DNA of 64,000 nucleotides from an uncultured Eubacteriales bacterium (GTDB lineage: Bacteria > Bacillota > Clostridia > Lachnospirales > Lachnospiraceae): positions 248,001 to 312,000 of the forward strand of contig ONPU01000001.1 of assembly GCA_900319795.1 (NCBI GenBank), written 5' to 3'. The translations under genes and the position numbers were made by a program. How positions within the stretch are numbered: position 1 is the stretch's first letter; each line of letters starts with the position of its first letter. The notes beneath the pieces are model-generated. The model did no database searches. It had not been told where the DNA came from and saw only the letters and a program-made list of their open reading frames with translations. Positions 27,256-35,291 of this stretch are shown in pieces.

Positions 27256-27897
27256 ATGCAGCCATATTTCAAAGTTCCCTCAAAGCAGTACAGCAATGTA
27301 ATCCTTCGTGTTTTCCCCGGACATTTTGTCACGCCGAATTCTCACATCAATGAATACATGGATATTACTCCGATGAAATGCAGACTGGGTGAAGCACAAT
27401 CCGTTGCAAAAGCTCTGAGTGAGATCCATTACTTTTCCACTCCTGTCGATACGATTGTCTGTATGGACGGAATGGAGATGGTCGGCGGCTTCTTTGCGCA
27501 GGAGCTTACACGGGCCGGCGTTATTTCCATGAATATGCATAAGACGATCTACGTCCTTACACCCGAATACAGCCAGTCCGGGCAGATGATCTTCCGCTCC
27601 AGCATCCAGAAATGGATCCGCGGAAAAAATGTTCTCCTGCTCCTCGCAACGGCTACTACCGGGAAAACAGTCGCCCAGGCTCTGGAAACCCTGAAATACT
27701 ATGGCGCTACCATCAGCGGCATCTCGGCGATTTTCTCAGTCGCCACAAAGATTGCCGGACTGCCGGTATATTCTCTCTTCTCCAAGTCTGATCTTCCGGA
27801 ATACAAGACCTTCAGTCCGGAAGAGTGCCCGTTCTGCAGAGCAGGCGAAAAAGTCGACGCCATCTGCAACGGCTACGGGTTCACACCTTTGTCGTGA
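27256..27897 (+). CDS. Phosphoribosyltransferase-fold protein (orotate PRTase-like)
   Basis: 213-residue protein related to type I phosphoribosyltransferases. The segment VLLLLATATTGKTVAQALETLKYYGA occupies the PRPP-loop position but lacks the two acidic residues of the usual DDxxxTG motif, so catalysis is doubtful. VDTIVCMDGMEMVGGFFAQEL resembles the OPRTase active-site flap region. Near the C-terminus CPFCRAG gives a CxxC pair. AAGGAGG precedes the ATG and the gene has its own terminator. No pyrimidine gene is nearby. It could be a regulatory or degenerate PRTase rather than PyrE. Confidence 0.7.
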   Translation: MQPYFKVPSKQYSNVILRVFPGHFVTPNSHINEYMDITPMKCRLGEAQSVAKALSEIHYFSTPVDTIVCMDGMEMVGGFFAQELTRAGVISMNMHKTIYVLTPEYSQSGQMIFRSSIQKWIRGKNVLLLLATATTGKTVAQALETLKYYGATISGISAIFSVATKIAGLPVYSLFSKSDLPEYKTFSPEECPFCRAGEKVDAICNGYGFTPLS

Positions 27898-27918
27898 CTT
27901 TTCAAATTCGTATATGAA

Positions 27919-27952
27919 GCGCGGCAGATCCGTTCGGATCTGCCGCTTTTTT
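27919..27952 (+). terminator. Terminator after PRTase-like gene
   Basis: GCGGCAGATCC and GGATCTGCCGC (11-bp GC-rich stem, 4-base loop) followed by TTTTTT. Confidence 0.88.
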
Positions 27953-27973
27953 GTTTCCATTTAAGGTCAGATA

Positions 27974-28408
27974 TTACATGCTGAGGATCTCTTCCTGATC
28001 GGCAATTTTAAAGCCGGCTCTGCGAAGCGCGTTCTCCGCACGTTCTGTCTCCTCAACTCTGAAAATCATATATGCGTCATCAGATTCCTTGCCGGCAAGA
28101 GAAGCATACATATACTCTACGTTGACCTGGGCAATCGTAAGAGTTTTCAGAACTCTGTTCAGGCCGCCGACTTCATCCGGAATAAGGACTGCTATTACCG
28201 GAGTAAGGGAATTGATGTATCCGTTGTCTTTCAGTACGGCTGCTGTCTCATTGATATCGTCCACGATCATGCGTACAATACCGAAATCTTTTGTCTCGGC
28301 CAGTGACAGGGCTCTGATATCCACATTTGCGCCTGCCAGAACTTCCGTCATGCTGTCAAGCATACCCGGCTTATTCTCGAGAAACACTGAAATCTGTTTA
28401 ATAGCCAT
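27974..28408 (-). CDS. Tandem ACT-domain protein
   Basis: 144 residues consisting of two ACT modules: MAIKQISVFLENKPGMLDSMTEVLAGANVDIRAL, then VLIPDEVGGLNRVLKTLTIAQVNVEYMYA. ACT domains bind amino acids and regulate enzymes or transcription. No catalytic domain is attached. It is the third gene after iorA and iorB, an association I recall from other Clostridia and archaea with aryl-CoA ligase/IOR clusters, which suggests an aromatic amino acid as ligand. The ligand is inferred. Confidence 0.85.
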   Translation of the reverse strand: MAIKQISVFLENKPGMLDSMTEVLAGANVDIRALSLAETKDFGIVRMIVDDINETAAVLKDNGYINSLTPVIAVLIPDEVGGLNRVLKTLTIAQVNVEYMYASLAGKESDDAYMIFRVEETERAENALRRAGFKIADQEEILSM

Positions 28409-28485
28409 AAAAATCTCCTTCCTATTGTTCAGATTTTACTGTGGTGACATGAAACAGCACACCTCTTACATAGTCGCATAGAAGG

Positions 28486-29058
28486 TCATGCATTTCTTCC
28501 GAGTTCAAATGCCTTTTTGTTCACTTCGAGGAACTTCGGCGGAACACATTTCTCAATAGCATTTTGCCATACTTCATCCGAAAAATCAAAATAATGAGAC
28601 AGTCTTCCGAGAAGAACCAGATTGACCGCTTTCAGGTTTCCGGCCTTTTCCGCAAGCGACACGCAGTCGATGGCATCCACTTTCGCGCCCTTCTCTCTCA
28701 TCTTTTCAACAAGATTCTCGGGATATTCCGCAGCGCCGGTTACGACGGGCATCGGATCCATCTGCTGGGTATTGGTCACGATCTGACCGTCCTTCTTCAG
28801 ATACGGGAGCCATCTCGCGGCTTCCAGAAGCTCAAACGAAACGATGGAGTCCGCTTCGCCCTCGTCGATGATCGGAGACGCGACGTCGCTTCCGTAACGC
28901 ACATAGGTTACGACGCTGCCGCCTCTCTGTGACATTCCGTGCACCTCACTGACCTTTACGTCATAGCCTTCATTGAGCAGCAGAAAGCCGAGTAGTTTAC
29001 TCGCAAGGAGTGAGCCCTGACCGCCAACGCCGACAATCATGATATTCTTTGTATCCAT
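28486..29058 (-). CDS. iorB: Indolepyruvate:ferredoxin oxidoreductase subunit beta
   Basis: Gamma/beta-type subunit of 2-oxoacid:ferredoxin oxidoreductases, about 190 residues. The start at 29058 (MDTKNIMIVGVGGQGSLLAS) has AAGGAGG 9 bases upstream; the ribosome site overlaps the end of iorA, so the subunits are coupled. GVGGQGS and SEVHGMSQRGGSVVTYVRYG are the family signatures. With IorA it interconverts aryl pyruvates plus CoA with aryl-acetyl-CoA, CO2 and reduced ferredoxin. Either direction is possible in an anaerobe. Confidence 0.93.
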   Translation of the reverse strand: MDTKNIMIVGVGGQGSLLASKLLGFLLLNEGYDVKVSEVHGMSQRGGSVVTYVRYGSDVASPIIDEGEADSIVSFELLEAARWLPYLKKDGQIVTNTQQMDPMPVVTGAAEYPENLVEKMREKGAKVDAIDCVSLAEKAGNLKAVNLVLLGRLSHYFDFSDEVWQNAIEKCVPPKFLEVNKKAFELGRNA

Positions 29059-29074
29059 CAAGCAATCCTCCTTC

Positions 29075-30811
29075 TCAGCCCTCACATTGTCCTTCATACG
29101 CGTCAAACCGGCACAGCTGCGTACATACGGCGCAGCCGACACACAAAGTGGCATCCACTACGGCCTTCCCGTCTTTCATCGAAATGGCGGGGCATCCGAT
29201 CTTCATGCAGGACTTGCATCCGATGCACTTGTCCGCATTGACCTTAAGGGCCGGTTTTCTCTTGACATACTTCAGAAGGGCGCACGGCCTTCTGGAGATG
29301 ATCACAGACGCCTCATCCGCCTGCAGTTCCTCTTTGATCACCGTCTCACACGTCTTCAGGTCATACGGATCGACGACGGAAACCCTGTTAAAGCCCATAG
29401 CGCGGCAAAGCGCTTCCAGATCGATCTTTCCGGCCGGATCCCCTCTCAGGTTGAACCCTGTAGTGGGATTCTGCTGATGGCCGGTCATTCCCGTAATGGA
29501 ATTATCCAGAATAATGACAGTCGATTTGCTCTGGTTATAGGCGATGTTGGCAAGTCCGGTCATGCCGGAATGCATGAACGTGGAATCACCGATCACACAG
29601 ACGGTTTTATTTTCAGAAGCTGCTCCAAGCGCCTTGTTGAAACCGTGAATCGCGGAAACGGACGCTCCCATGCAAAGGGTCATCTCCATTGATCCCAAAG
29701 GAGCTACCGCTCCGAGAGTATAGCATCCGATGTCTCCGAGGACTGTACAGCCGAGTTTTTTCAGCGTATAGAACAGTCCCCTGTGAGGACATCCCGGACA
29801 CATCACAGGCGGACGCATCGGCAGGTTTTCATCAAGTGTTCTGCCTTCCGGCACTTCCCTGCCGAGGGCCTTCGCGACCATATTCTGAGAGAATTCACCG
29901 CAGACCGGCAGCAGATCTTTTCCGTGAACCGGAATGCCGAGTGCCCTGACATGGTTCTCCATGACCGGATCGAGTTCTTCCACCACAATGAGCTCTTCCA
30001 CTTTTGAGGCGAACTCCCGGATCAGTTTCTCGGGAAGCGGATTGGCCATGCCGATCTTCAGGATGGACGCTTCCGTCCCGCATACTTCCTTCACATACTG
30101 ATACGAAGTGGAGGACGTGATAATACCGAGCTTCCCGCTCCCGTATTCCACACGGTTAATACCGGATGTTTCCGCGAATTCCCTCAGTTTTTCCGTACGC
30201 TCTTCCACGAAGGGATGACGCCGCTTCGCGTTTCCGGGCATCATGACATATTTGGGAATATTCTTTTCATACGTTTTGCAAATGACTTCTCTTTCGCCCC
30301 TTTCCACAACCGACTGGCTGTGGGCGACACGCGTACACATTTTCAGAAGTACCGGCGTATCGAACTTCTCTGAGATTTCAAATGCCATTTTCGCGTATTC
30401 CAGCGCTTCCGCCGAATCCGACGGCTCCAGCATCGGAACCTTGGCGGCAATCGCGTGATGACGTGAATCCTGCTCGTTCTGTGAGGAATGCATTCCCGCG
30501 TCATCCGCCACCGCGATGACAAGACCGGCATTGACGCCCGTATAGGACATCGTATAAAGCGGATCGGCCGCGACATTGAGCCCCACATGTTTCATGGCGC
30601 AGAAAGCTCTCTGTCCAGCCAGCGAAGCTCCGAAAGCAGCTTCCATCGCTACTTTTTCATTGGGAGCCCATTCGCAGTAAACATCCTCATATTTTGCCAG
30701 CTCTTCGGTAATCTCCGTACTCGGAGTGCCCGGATAACTGGACGCAAAGAGAACGCCTGCCTCATAGAGTCCGCGCGCGGCGGCTTTATTTCCAAGCATC
30801 AGTTCTTTCAT
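29075..30811 (-). CDS. iorA: Indolepyruvate:ferredoxin oxidoreductase subunit alpha
   Basis: 578-residue thiamine-diphosphate subunit. An N-terminal pyrimidine-binding domain (SSYPGTPSTEITEELAKYEDVYCEWAPNEKVAMEAAFG) is followed by a ThDP pyrophosphate domain with CPGCPHRGLFYTLKKLGCTVLGDIGCYTLG and GDSTFMHSGMTGL, and a C-terminal ferredoxin domain with two clusters: CIGCKSCMKIGCP and CVGCAVCTQLC. Substrates of the family are indolepyruvate, phenylpyruvate and hydroxyphenylpyruvate. AGAGGG lies 7 bases before the ATG. Its promoter at 30845-30873 is divergent from that of the acyl-CoA ligase and contains an operator-like element. Confidence 0.95.
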   Translation of the reverse strand: MKELMLGNKAAARGLYEAGVLFASSYPGTPSTEITEELAKYEDVYCEWAPNEKVAMEAAFGASLAGQRAFCAMKHVGLNVAADPLYTMSYTGVNAGLVIAVADDAGMHSSQNEQDSRHHAIAAKVPMLEPSDSAEALEYAKMAFEISEKFDTPVLLKMCTRVAHSQSVVERGEREVICKTYEKNIPKYVMMPGNAKRRHPFVEERTEKLREFAETSGINRVEYGSGKLGIITSSTSYQYVKEVCGTEASILKIGMANPLPEKLIREFASKVEELIVVEELDPVMENHVRALGIPVHGKDLLPVCGEFSQNMVAKALGREVPEGRTLDENLPMRPPVMCPGCPHRGLFYTLKKLGCTVLGDIGCYTLGAVAPLGSMEMTLCMGASVSAIHGFNKALGAASENKTVCVIGDSTFMHSGMTGLANIAYNQSKSTVIILDNSITGMTGHQQNPTTGFNLRGDPAGKIDLEALCRAMGFNRVSVVDPYDLKTCETVIKEELQADEASVIISRRPCALLKYVKRKPALKVNADKCIGCKSCMKIGCPAISMKDGKAVVDATLCVGCAVCTQLCRFDAYEGQCEG

Positions 30812-30844
30812 GAAAGACCCTCTCTTTTCAAAATATTTCTATTC

Positions 30845-30873
30845 ATCTTAGCACTTTAACGCATTAATGTAAA
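30845..30873 (-). promoter_or_regulatory. iorAB promoter
   Basis: Minus strand -35 TTTACA (30868-30873), 17-bp spacer, -10 TAAGAT (30845-30850). The spacer is almost exactly the shared element CTTTAACGCATTAATG (30854-30869). Confidence 0.6.
30854..30869 (+). promoter_or_regulatory. Shared operator-like element, copy 1 (iorAB promoter)
   Basis: CTTTAACGCATTAATG. It matches, at 15 of 16 bases, the reverse strand of the element at 35176-35191 in front of the symporter operon, and at 14 of 16 the sequence at 46837-46852. It contains the palindromic core CATTAATG and lies inside the promoter spacer. The binding protein is unknown. Confidence 0.6.
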
Positions 30874-30885
30874 GCAGTATTATAC

Positions 30886-30914
30886 TTGACTTTTAGCCTC
30901 TTATTTCATATAAT
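30886..30914 (+). promoter_or_regulatory. Acyl-CoA ligase promoter
   Basis: -35 TTGACT (30886-30891), 17-bp spacer, perfect -10 TATAAT (30909-30914). The expected start point, about 30921, coincides with the start of the inverted repeat at 30921-30947. Confidence 0.8.
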
Positions 30915-30920
30915 ACTTTG

Positions 30921-30947
30921 GCACGTTAATGTATGTAAGTAACGTGC
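30921..30947. promoter_or_regulatory. Inverted-repeat operator at the acyl-CoA ligase transcription start
   Basis: GCACGTTA-N11-TAACGTGC: perfect 8-bp arms separated by 11 bp, starting at the predicted +1. Such a position fits a repressor site. The inner halves share the CGTTA/TAACG core with the iorAB and symporter elements, so one regulator could serve both divergent promoters. Confidence 0.65.
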
Positions 30948-30978
30948 AATTCTACCAAGAAAGGAACGCATATCCGTT

Positions 30979-32613
30979 ATGCCGATCATTGATCTACTGG
31001 AAAGAAACAGTAAACTCTATGGCGATGAAGTCGCGCTGGTTGAGATCAATCCCGAAATCAAGGAAGAACAGAGAGTCACCTGGAAGGAATATGAGCTGAT
31101 TCAGCCCACTTCTGCTTCCTATTACCGGCGCCAGATCACCTGGTCCGTTTTCGATGAGAAGGCGAACCGCGTGGCCAATATGCTGATGGACCGGGGCATT
31201 CGCAAGGGTCAGAAAGTAGCCATCCTTCTTATGAACTGCCTGGAATGGCTGCCGATCTATTTTGGCGTAATGAAATCCGGAGCCATCGTCGTACCTCTGA
31301 ATTTCCGTTTTACCGCGGAAGAAATTGATTACTGCCTGAAGCTGGCGGACTGCGACGTTGTATTTTACGGACCCGAATTTATCGGCCGTATCGAGGATAT
31401 CGCAGGCCACCTGAAGGATAAAATGCTCCTCTATTTTGTAGGCGACTCCTGCCCGTCCTATGCCGAGGACTATTACCGTGCCGCATCCAACAGCGCTTCC
31501 TCGGCCCCGAAGGTCCTTGTCGAAGACACGGATGACGGAGCGATCTATTACTCTTCCGGAACGACAGGTTTCCCGAAGGCGATTCTTCTGAAGCACAAGG
31601 CGCTTTCCCAGTCCGCTCAGATGGAAGCCGTTCATCATGAAACCACGCATGAGGACTGTTTCCTGTGCATCCCGCCTCTTTATCATACAGGAGCGACCAT
31701 GCACTGGTTCGGCTCCCTGTACACCGGAAGCCGCGGAGTCCTTCTTAAGGGCCATTCTCCTGAGGCTATATTCCGTTCTGTATCGGAAGAACACTGCACG
31801 ATCGTCTGGCTTCTGGTTCCCTGGGCACAGGATATTCTGGCGGCGCTTGAAAGAGGCGATCTCAAAATCGAGGATTACCAGCTCAGTCAGTGGAGGCTGA
31901 TGCACATCGGGGCCCAGCCGGTTCCGCCAAGCCTGATCCGTCACTGGCTCGAATACTTCCCGAACCACAAGTATGACACCAACTACGGTCTTTCGGAATC
32001 GACAGGTCCGGGCTGCGTGCATCTGGGTATGGAAAATGTTCATAAAGTCGGCGCGATCGGTATTCCGGGCTTCGGCTGGAAGACGAAAATCGTGGACGAA
32101 CATGATCAGCCCGTTGAAAAAGGAGATGTCGGCGAGCTCTGTGTCAAGGGACCGGGCGTCATGGTGGAATACTATCATGATCCGGAAGCCACCAGGGAAG
32201 TTCTGAAAAACGGCTGGCTGCATACCGGAGACATGGCCAAACTCGATGAGGACGGTTTCATCTTCCTCGTGGACAGAAAGAAAGACGTCATTATCTCCGG
32301 CGGGGAGAACCTCTACCCCGTTCAGATCGAATCGTTCCTCGCGGCCCATCCGAAGATTCACGATGTTGCCGTAATCGGCCTTCCCGACAAGCGTCTCGGC
32401 GAAATTGCCGCCGCGATTATCCAGGTGAAGGAAAATATGGAACTGACGGAAGACGAAGTCAACCGCTTCTGTATTGATCTTCCTCGCTATAAGCGTCCCC
32501 GTAAGATCATCTTTGACGAAGTACTGAGAAACCCGACCGGAAAGATCGACAAACCGGCTCTCAGAGCGAAATACAACAGCACAAGGCTTGTGGAAGAACA
32601 GAACCAGGCCTGA
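30979..32613 (+). CDS. AMP-forming acyl-CoA synthetase (class I adenylate-forming enzyme)
   Basis: 544-residue ligase activating a carboxylic acid via acyl-AMP to acyl-CoA. P-loop-like motif YYSSGTTGFPKAILLKH (about 193-209), YGLSESTGPG, the GWLHTGDMAKLDEDGFIFLVDRKKDVIISGGENLYP hinge block, and the C-terminal lysine in PTGKIDKPALR. Between ALVEI and the usual RITYxEL position there is a segment of about 30 residues with a second RVTWKEYE-like copy, which I have seen in clostridial relatives. It is divergent from iorAB with operator-like repeats between them, suggesting an aryl or branched acid as substrate; substrate not proven. Confidence 0.88.
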   Translation: MPIIDLLERNSKLYGDEVALVEINPEIKEEQRVTWKEYELIQPTSASYYRRQITWSVFDEKANRVANMLMDRGIRKGQKVAILLMNCLEWLPIYFGVMKSGAIVVPLNFRFTAEEIDYCLKLADCDVVFYGPEFIGRIEDIAGHLKDKMLLYFVGDSCPSYAEDYYRAASNSASSAPKVLVEDTDDGAIYYSSGTTGFPKAILLKHKALSQSAQMEAVHHETTHEDCFLCIPPLYHTGATMHWFGSLYTGSRGVLLKGHSPEAIFRSVSEEHCTIVWLLVPWAQDILAALERGDLKIEDYQLSQWRLMHIGAQPVPPSLIRHWLEYFPNHKYDTNYGLSESTGPGCVHLGMENVHKVGAIGIPGFGWKTKIVDEHDQPVEKGDVGELCVKGPGVMVEYYHDPEATREVLKNGWLHTGDMAKLDEDGFIFLVDRKKDVIISGGENLYPVQIESFLAAHPKIHDVAVIGLPDKRLGEIAAAIIQVKENMELTEDEVNRFCIDLPRYKRPRKIIFDEVLRNPTGKIDKPALRAKYNSTRLVEEQNQA

Positions 32614-32637
32614 ACTTTTTCAAAACAGATGGACAGC

Positions 32638-32666
32638 AAAAACCGGCATGTAAGATGCCGGTTTTT
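32638..32666. terminator. Bidirectional terminator
   Basis: AAAAACCGGCAT and ATGCCGGTTTTT form a 12-bp stem with a 5-base loop; T-runs lie on both strands. It separates the convergent acyl-CoA ligase and amidohydrolase genes. Confidence 0.88.
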
Positions 32667-32686
32667 GTTATTCACGTTTCATTTCC

Positions 32687-33568
32687 TCATCGACAAAGAT
32701 CAAGAAGACGTTCCGCGTTTTTACTAAGAACCTGTTCCAGGTCTCCCGGATCCTCAATGAGAGACTTCACGATTCGCAGAGCTTCTTTCTGCTCACTCCA
32801 GGGTGAATCCGTCCCGAATACGACTCTCTCCATTCCGAAAGCATGGAGTATTCGAAGAGCCGCGTCCCGGTCAAGCATCCGGGTTTCCTCTTCTTTCCAA
32901 TAACCATCGTCAAGAGGCATAAAAGATCCTATGGAAAATGACGTATCGATCATGACGGATCCGGATTCGACCATTTCCATAGCCAGAGCTTCCGTATCAT
33001 CCCAGTTTTTCCATCCGCCCATGTGTGCCAGAATCAGACAGTACTTTCCTGTACCCCTGCCGATCGCCTTAACGGCATTTAAAGCCATCTGAGGCGAGCT
33101 GTGTGAAACCCCTGGGAATCCGATATCATATCCGCTGTGCGTTACAACGACAAGTCCCAGCATGGCGCAGCAATCCAGAATTCTCAGATAAGAAGGATCA
33201 TCGAGGTCTTTCCCCTGATAGACGGGATGCAGCTTTATCCCTTTCACTCCGTGATCTTTAAGGCGCGTCAATTCTTCCTTCCAGTAAGGGCAGTCCGGAT
33301 GCATCGAGCCAAATGAAATGAGTCCGGATCCATCCGTATGTTCATTCATGGCAAATGCCCTGTCGTTAATATGCGCAACCTGATCCGGTGAAGTCGCCAC
33401 CGGAAGAACGACAGAAAAATCAATGCCGGCCTCCTCCATGGAACGTCGAAGACCGGATTCGGTTCCGTCCGTAAACGGAACCGAATGGGAAGCATTGCTC
33501 AGTTTTCGTATGGCTTTCCCTGCTATATGATCAGGGAAACTGTGCGTATGAAAATCGATAACCATCAT
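32687..33568 (-). CDS. Amidohydrolase (amidohydrolase-2/ACMSD-like family)
   Basis: 293-residue TIM-barrel metal-dependent hydrolase or decarboxylase. Metal-site candidates: DFHTHSFPDH at 5-14, GIKLHPVYQG, VVVTHSGYD, LILAHMGGW and the late Asp in VVFGTDSPWSEQ. This looks like family PF04909, which contains both C-N hydrolases and aryl decarboxylases, so the reaction is open. The start overlaps the stop of the upstream symporter by 4 bp (ATGA), so substrate uptake and conversion are presumably linked. The promoter of the pair carries the shared operator-like element. Confidence 0.82.
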   Translation of the reverse strand: MMVIDFHTHSFPDHIAGKAIRKLSNASHSVPFTDGTESGLRRSMEEAGIDFSVVLPVATSPDQVAHINDRAFAMNEHTDGSGLISFGSMHPDCPYWKEELTRLKDHGVKGIKLHPVYQGKDLDDPSYLRILDCCAMLGLVVVTHSGYDIGFPGVSHSSPQMALNAVKAIGRGTGKYCLILAHMGGWKNWDDTEALAMEMVESGSVMIDTSFSIGSFMPLDDGYWKEEETRMLDRDAALRILHAFGMERVVFGTDSPWSEQKEALRIVKSLIEDPGDLEQVLSKNAERLLDLCR

Positions 33569-35118
33569 TCATCTTCTTCCGTTTCCGCAAGAGATGTACT
33601 CTGGGAAACTAGAACCTTTCTCTTATAGGCTTCGAATACTCCGTCAACAAAGACGTAATCCGGTTTTCTGGTAATGACCGATACCAAAGGAACAATAATG
33701 AGTCCGGCGATCATACAGAACGCACCGGCATTGATCGGGCTCTGCAGAAGCTTCGGGAAGCTCGGACGGACAAGCATGTTAGCGAGCATGACAACCGTCG
33801 AGAAGATAAAGCATACCCATGAGCCGGCCGCGCTGCTCTTCTTCCAGTAAAGGCCATAGAGGAACGGGGCAAGGAATGCTCCTGCCAGCGCGCCCCAGGA
33901 CACGCCCATCAGCTGAGCGATAAACGTCACGTTGGATTTATACTGAAGAATCGCGATGATGACGGAAATGGAGATGAAGACAACCAGAAGAATCCGCATG
34001 ATAAAGACCTGCTGCTTTTCATCCAGATCCTTCTTGAAGTTTCCCTTGATCAGGTCGAGTGTCAGGGTGGAACTCGATGTAAGGACGAGTGATGACAGCG
34101 TGGACATGGACGCGGACAGAACGAGGATCACAACCACCGCGATCAGAATATCGGGCAGGCCGGACAGCATAGCCGGAATGATGGAGTCAAAGCCGTTTGC
34201 CTGAACATCCACGACGTCCGAAAACAGTCTTCCGAAGCCTCCGAGGAAATAGCATCCGCCGGCTACGATAAAAGCAAATGCCGTAGAGATAATCGTACCG
34301 GTATCAATGGACTTCTCCGAGCGGATGGCGTAGAATTTCTGCACCATCTGCGGAAGGCCCCATGTTCCGAGCGATGTCAGGATCACGACACCGAGAAGGT
34401 TCAGAGGATCCGGTCCGAAGAAGGAGGCGAAAGCTCCTGGCATGGCCGATGCTTCAGGATCCGAAACAGCCGCCAGGCCTTCATAGGCCGCGATAAATCC
34501 TCCCTTGCTCATCAGAACCGCGCCGATTACGGCACAGATACCAAAGAGCATGATAATTCCCTGGATAAAATCGTTAATCGCCGTTGCCATATATCCGCCG
34601 GCAATCACGTAGATTCCCGTAAGGACGGCCATTACGATCACGCAGATCGAATAGTCAATCTTAAACGCCATACCAAAGAGACGGGAAAGTCCGTTGTAAA
34701 GAGAAGCGGTATAGGGGATCAGGAATATAAACGTAACGATCGATGCCGCGATTTTAAGCTTGTCATCCTGATATCTCTTTCCGAAAAAGTCGGGCATCGT
34801 AGCGGAATTCAGTTTTTGGGTCATGATTCTCGTCCTTCTGCCGAGCACCACCCATGCAAGAAGGGACCCCAAAAACGCGTTTCCGAGTCCGATCCAGGTG
34901 GAAGCCAGGCCGTATTTCCAACCGAACTGGCCGGCATAACCGACGAAAATAACAGCCGAAAAATAGGACGTTCCGTATGCAAAGGCGGTAAGCCAGGGTC
35001 CGACGGATCTTCCGCCAAGAACAAATCCGTTCACGTCCGTTGAATTCTTCCTGCAGTAAATGCCGATTCCGATCATCACACCGAAAAAGACAATGAGCAT
35101 CAGAATTTTGATAAACAT
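33565..35118 (-). CDS. Sodium:solute symporter (SSS family)
   Basis: 517-residue inner-membrane carrier of the LeuT-fold SSS family (PanF/MctP/PutP relatives). Many hydrophobic helices; N-terminal FVLGGRSVGPWLTAFAYGTSYFSAVIFVGYAGQFGWKYGLAS and the central ITTAINDFIQGIIML-like block are family signatures. The substrate is not readable; pantothenate, monocarboxylates and amino-acid derivatives are known for the family. It is followed with ATGA overlap by an amidohydrolase. AGAGGAG precedes the ATG. The promoter region contains a near-perfect palindrome shared with iorAB. Confidence 0.9.
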   Translation of the reverse strand: MFIKILMLIVFFGVMIGIGIYCRKNSTDVNGFVLGGRSVGPWLTAFAYGTSYFSAVIFVGYAGQFGWKYGLASTWIGLGNAFLGSLLAWVVLGRRTRIMTQKLNSATMPDFFGKRYQDDKLKIAASIVTFIFLIPYTASLYNGLSRLFGMAFKIDYSICVIVMAVLTGIYVIAGGYMATAINDFIQGIIMLFGICAVIGAVLMSKGGFIAAYEGLAAVSDPEASAMPGAFASFFGPDPLNLLGVVILTSLGTWGLPQMVQKFYAIRSEKSIDTGTIISTAFAFIVAGGCYFLGGFGRLFSDVVDVQANGFDSIIPAMLSGLPDILIAVVVILVLSASMSTLSSLVLTSSSTLTLDLIKGNFKKDLDEKQQVFIMRILLVVFISISVIIAILQYKSNVTFIAQLMGVSWGALAGAFLAPFLYGLYWKKSSAAGSWVCFIFSTVVMLANMLVRPSFPKLLQSPINAGAFCMIAGLIIVPLVSVITRKPDYVFVDGVFEAYKRKVLVSQSTSLAETEEDE

Positions 35119-35161
35119 AGCGCAAATACTCCTCTCACAATCGTTTTAAAAGCTTTATCGC

Positions 35162-35195
35162 ATTAAAGCGTAACGCATCAATGCGTTAAAGTCAA
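35162..35195 (-). promoter_or_regulatory. Symporter-amidohydrolase promoter region
   Basis: Minus strand. Two readings are possible: TTGACT (35190-35195) with a weak TACGCT -10, or TTTAAC (35185-35190), 17 bp, TTTAAT (35162-35167). Both place the palindrome at 35171-35188 inside the core promoter. Confidence 0.4.
35171..35191. promoter_or_regulatory. Shared operator-like element, copy 2 (symporter promoter)
   Basis: TAACGCAT-CA-ATGCGTTA, perfect 8-bp arms around a 2-bp centre (35171-35188), extended by AAG to 35191. Read on the minus strand, 35176-35191 is CTTTAACGCATTGATG, one base from the iorAB copy at 30854. Confidence 0.65.
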
Positions 35196-35228
35196 GAAGT
35201 GTTTTCATTTTTTGCAAAATTCACAAAA

Positions 35229-35260
35229 AATAATGCAGAAGCAAACGCTTCCGCATTATT
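35229..35260 (-). terminator. Terminator of the SH3b protein gene
   Basis: Stem AATAATGC-x-GAAGC / GCTTC-x-GCATTATT with one internal mismatch and a 4-base loop, followed on the minus strand by a run of T. Confidence 0.75.
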
Positions 35261-35291
35261 GTACGGGAACTTCCATGAAGTCTTCCCTGAT

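Noticed and set aside
30994-32361. 455-residue minus-strand frame inside the acyl-CoA ligase
   Set aside because: Antisense shadow; the plus-strand frame has all adenylate-forming enzyme motifs.
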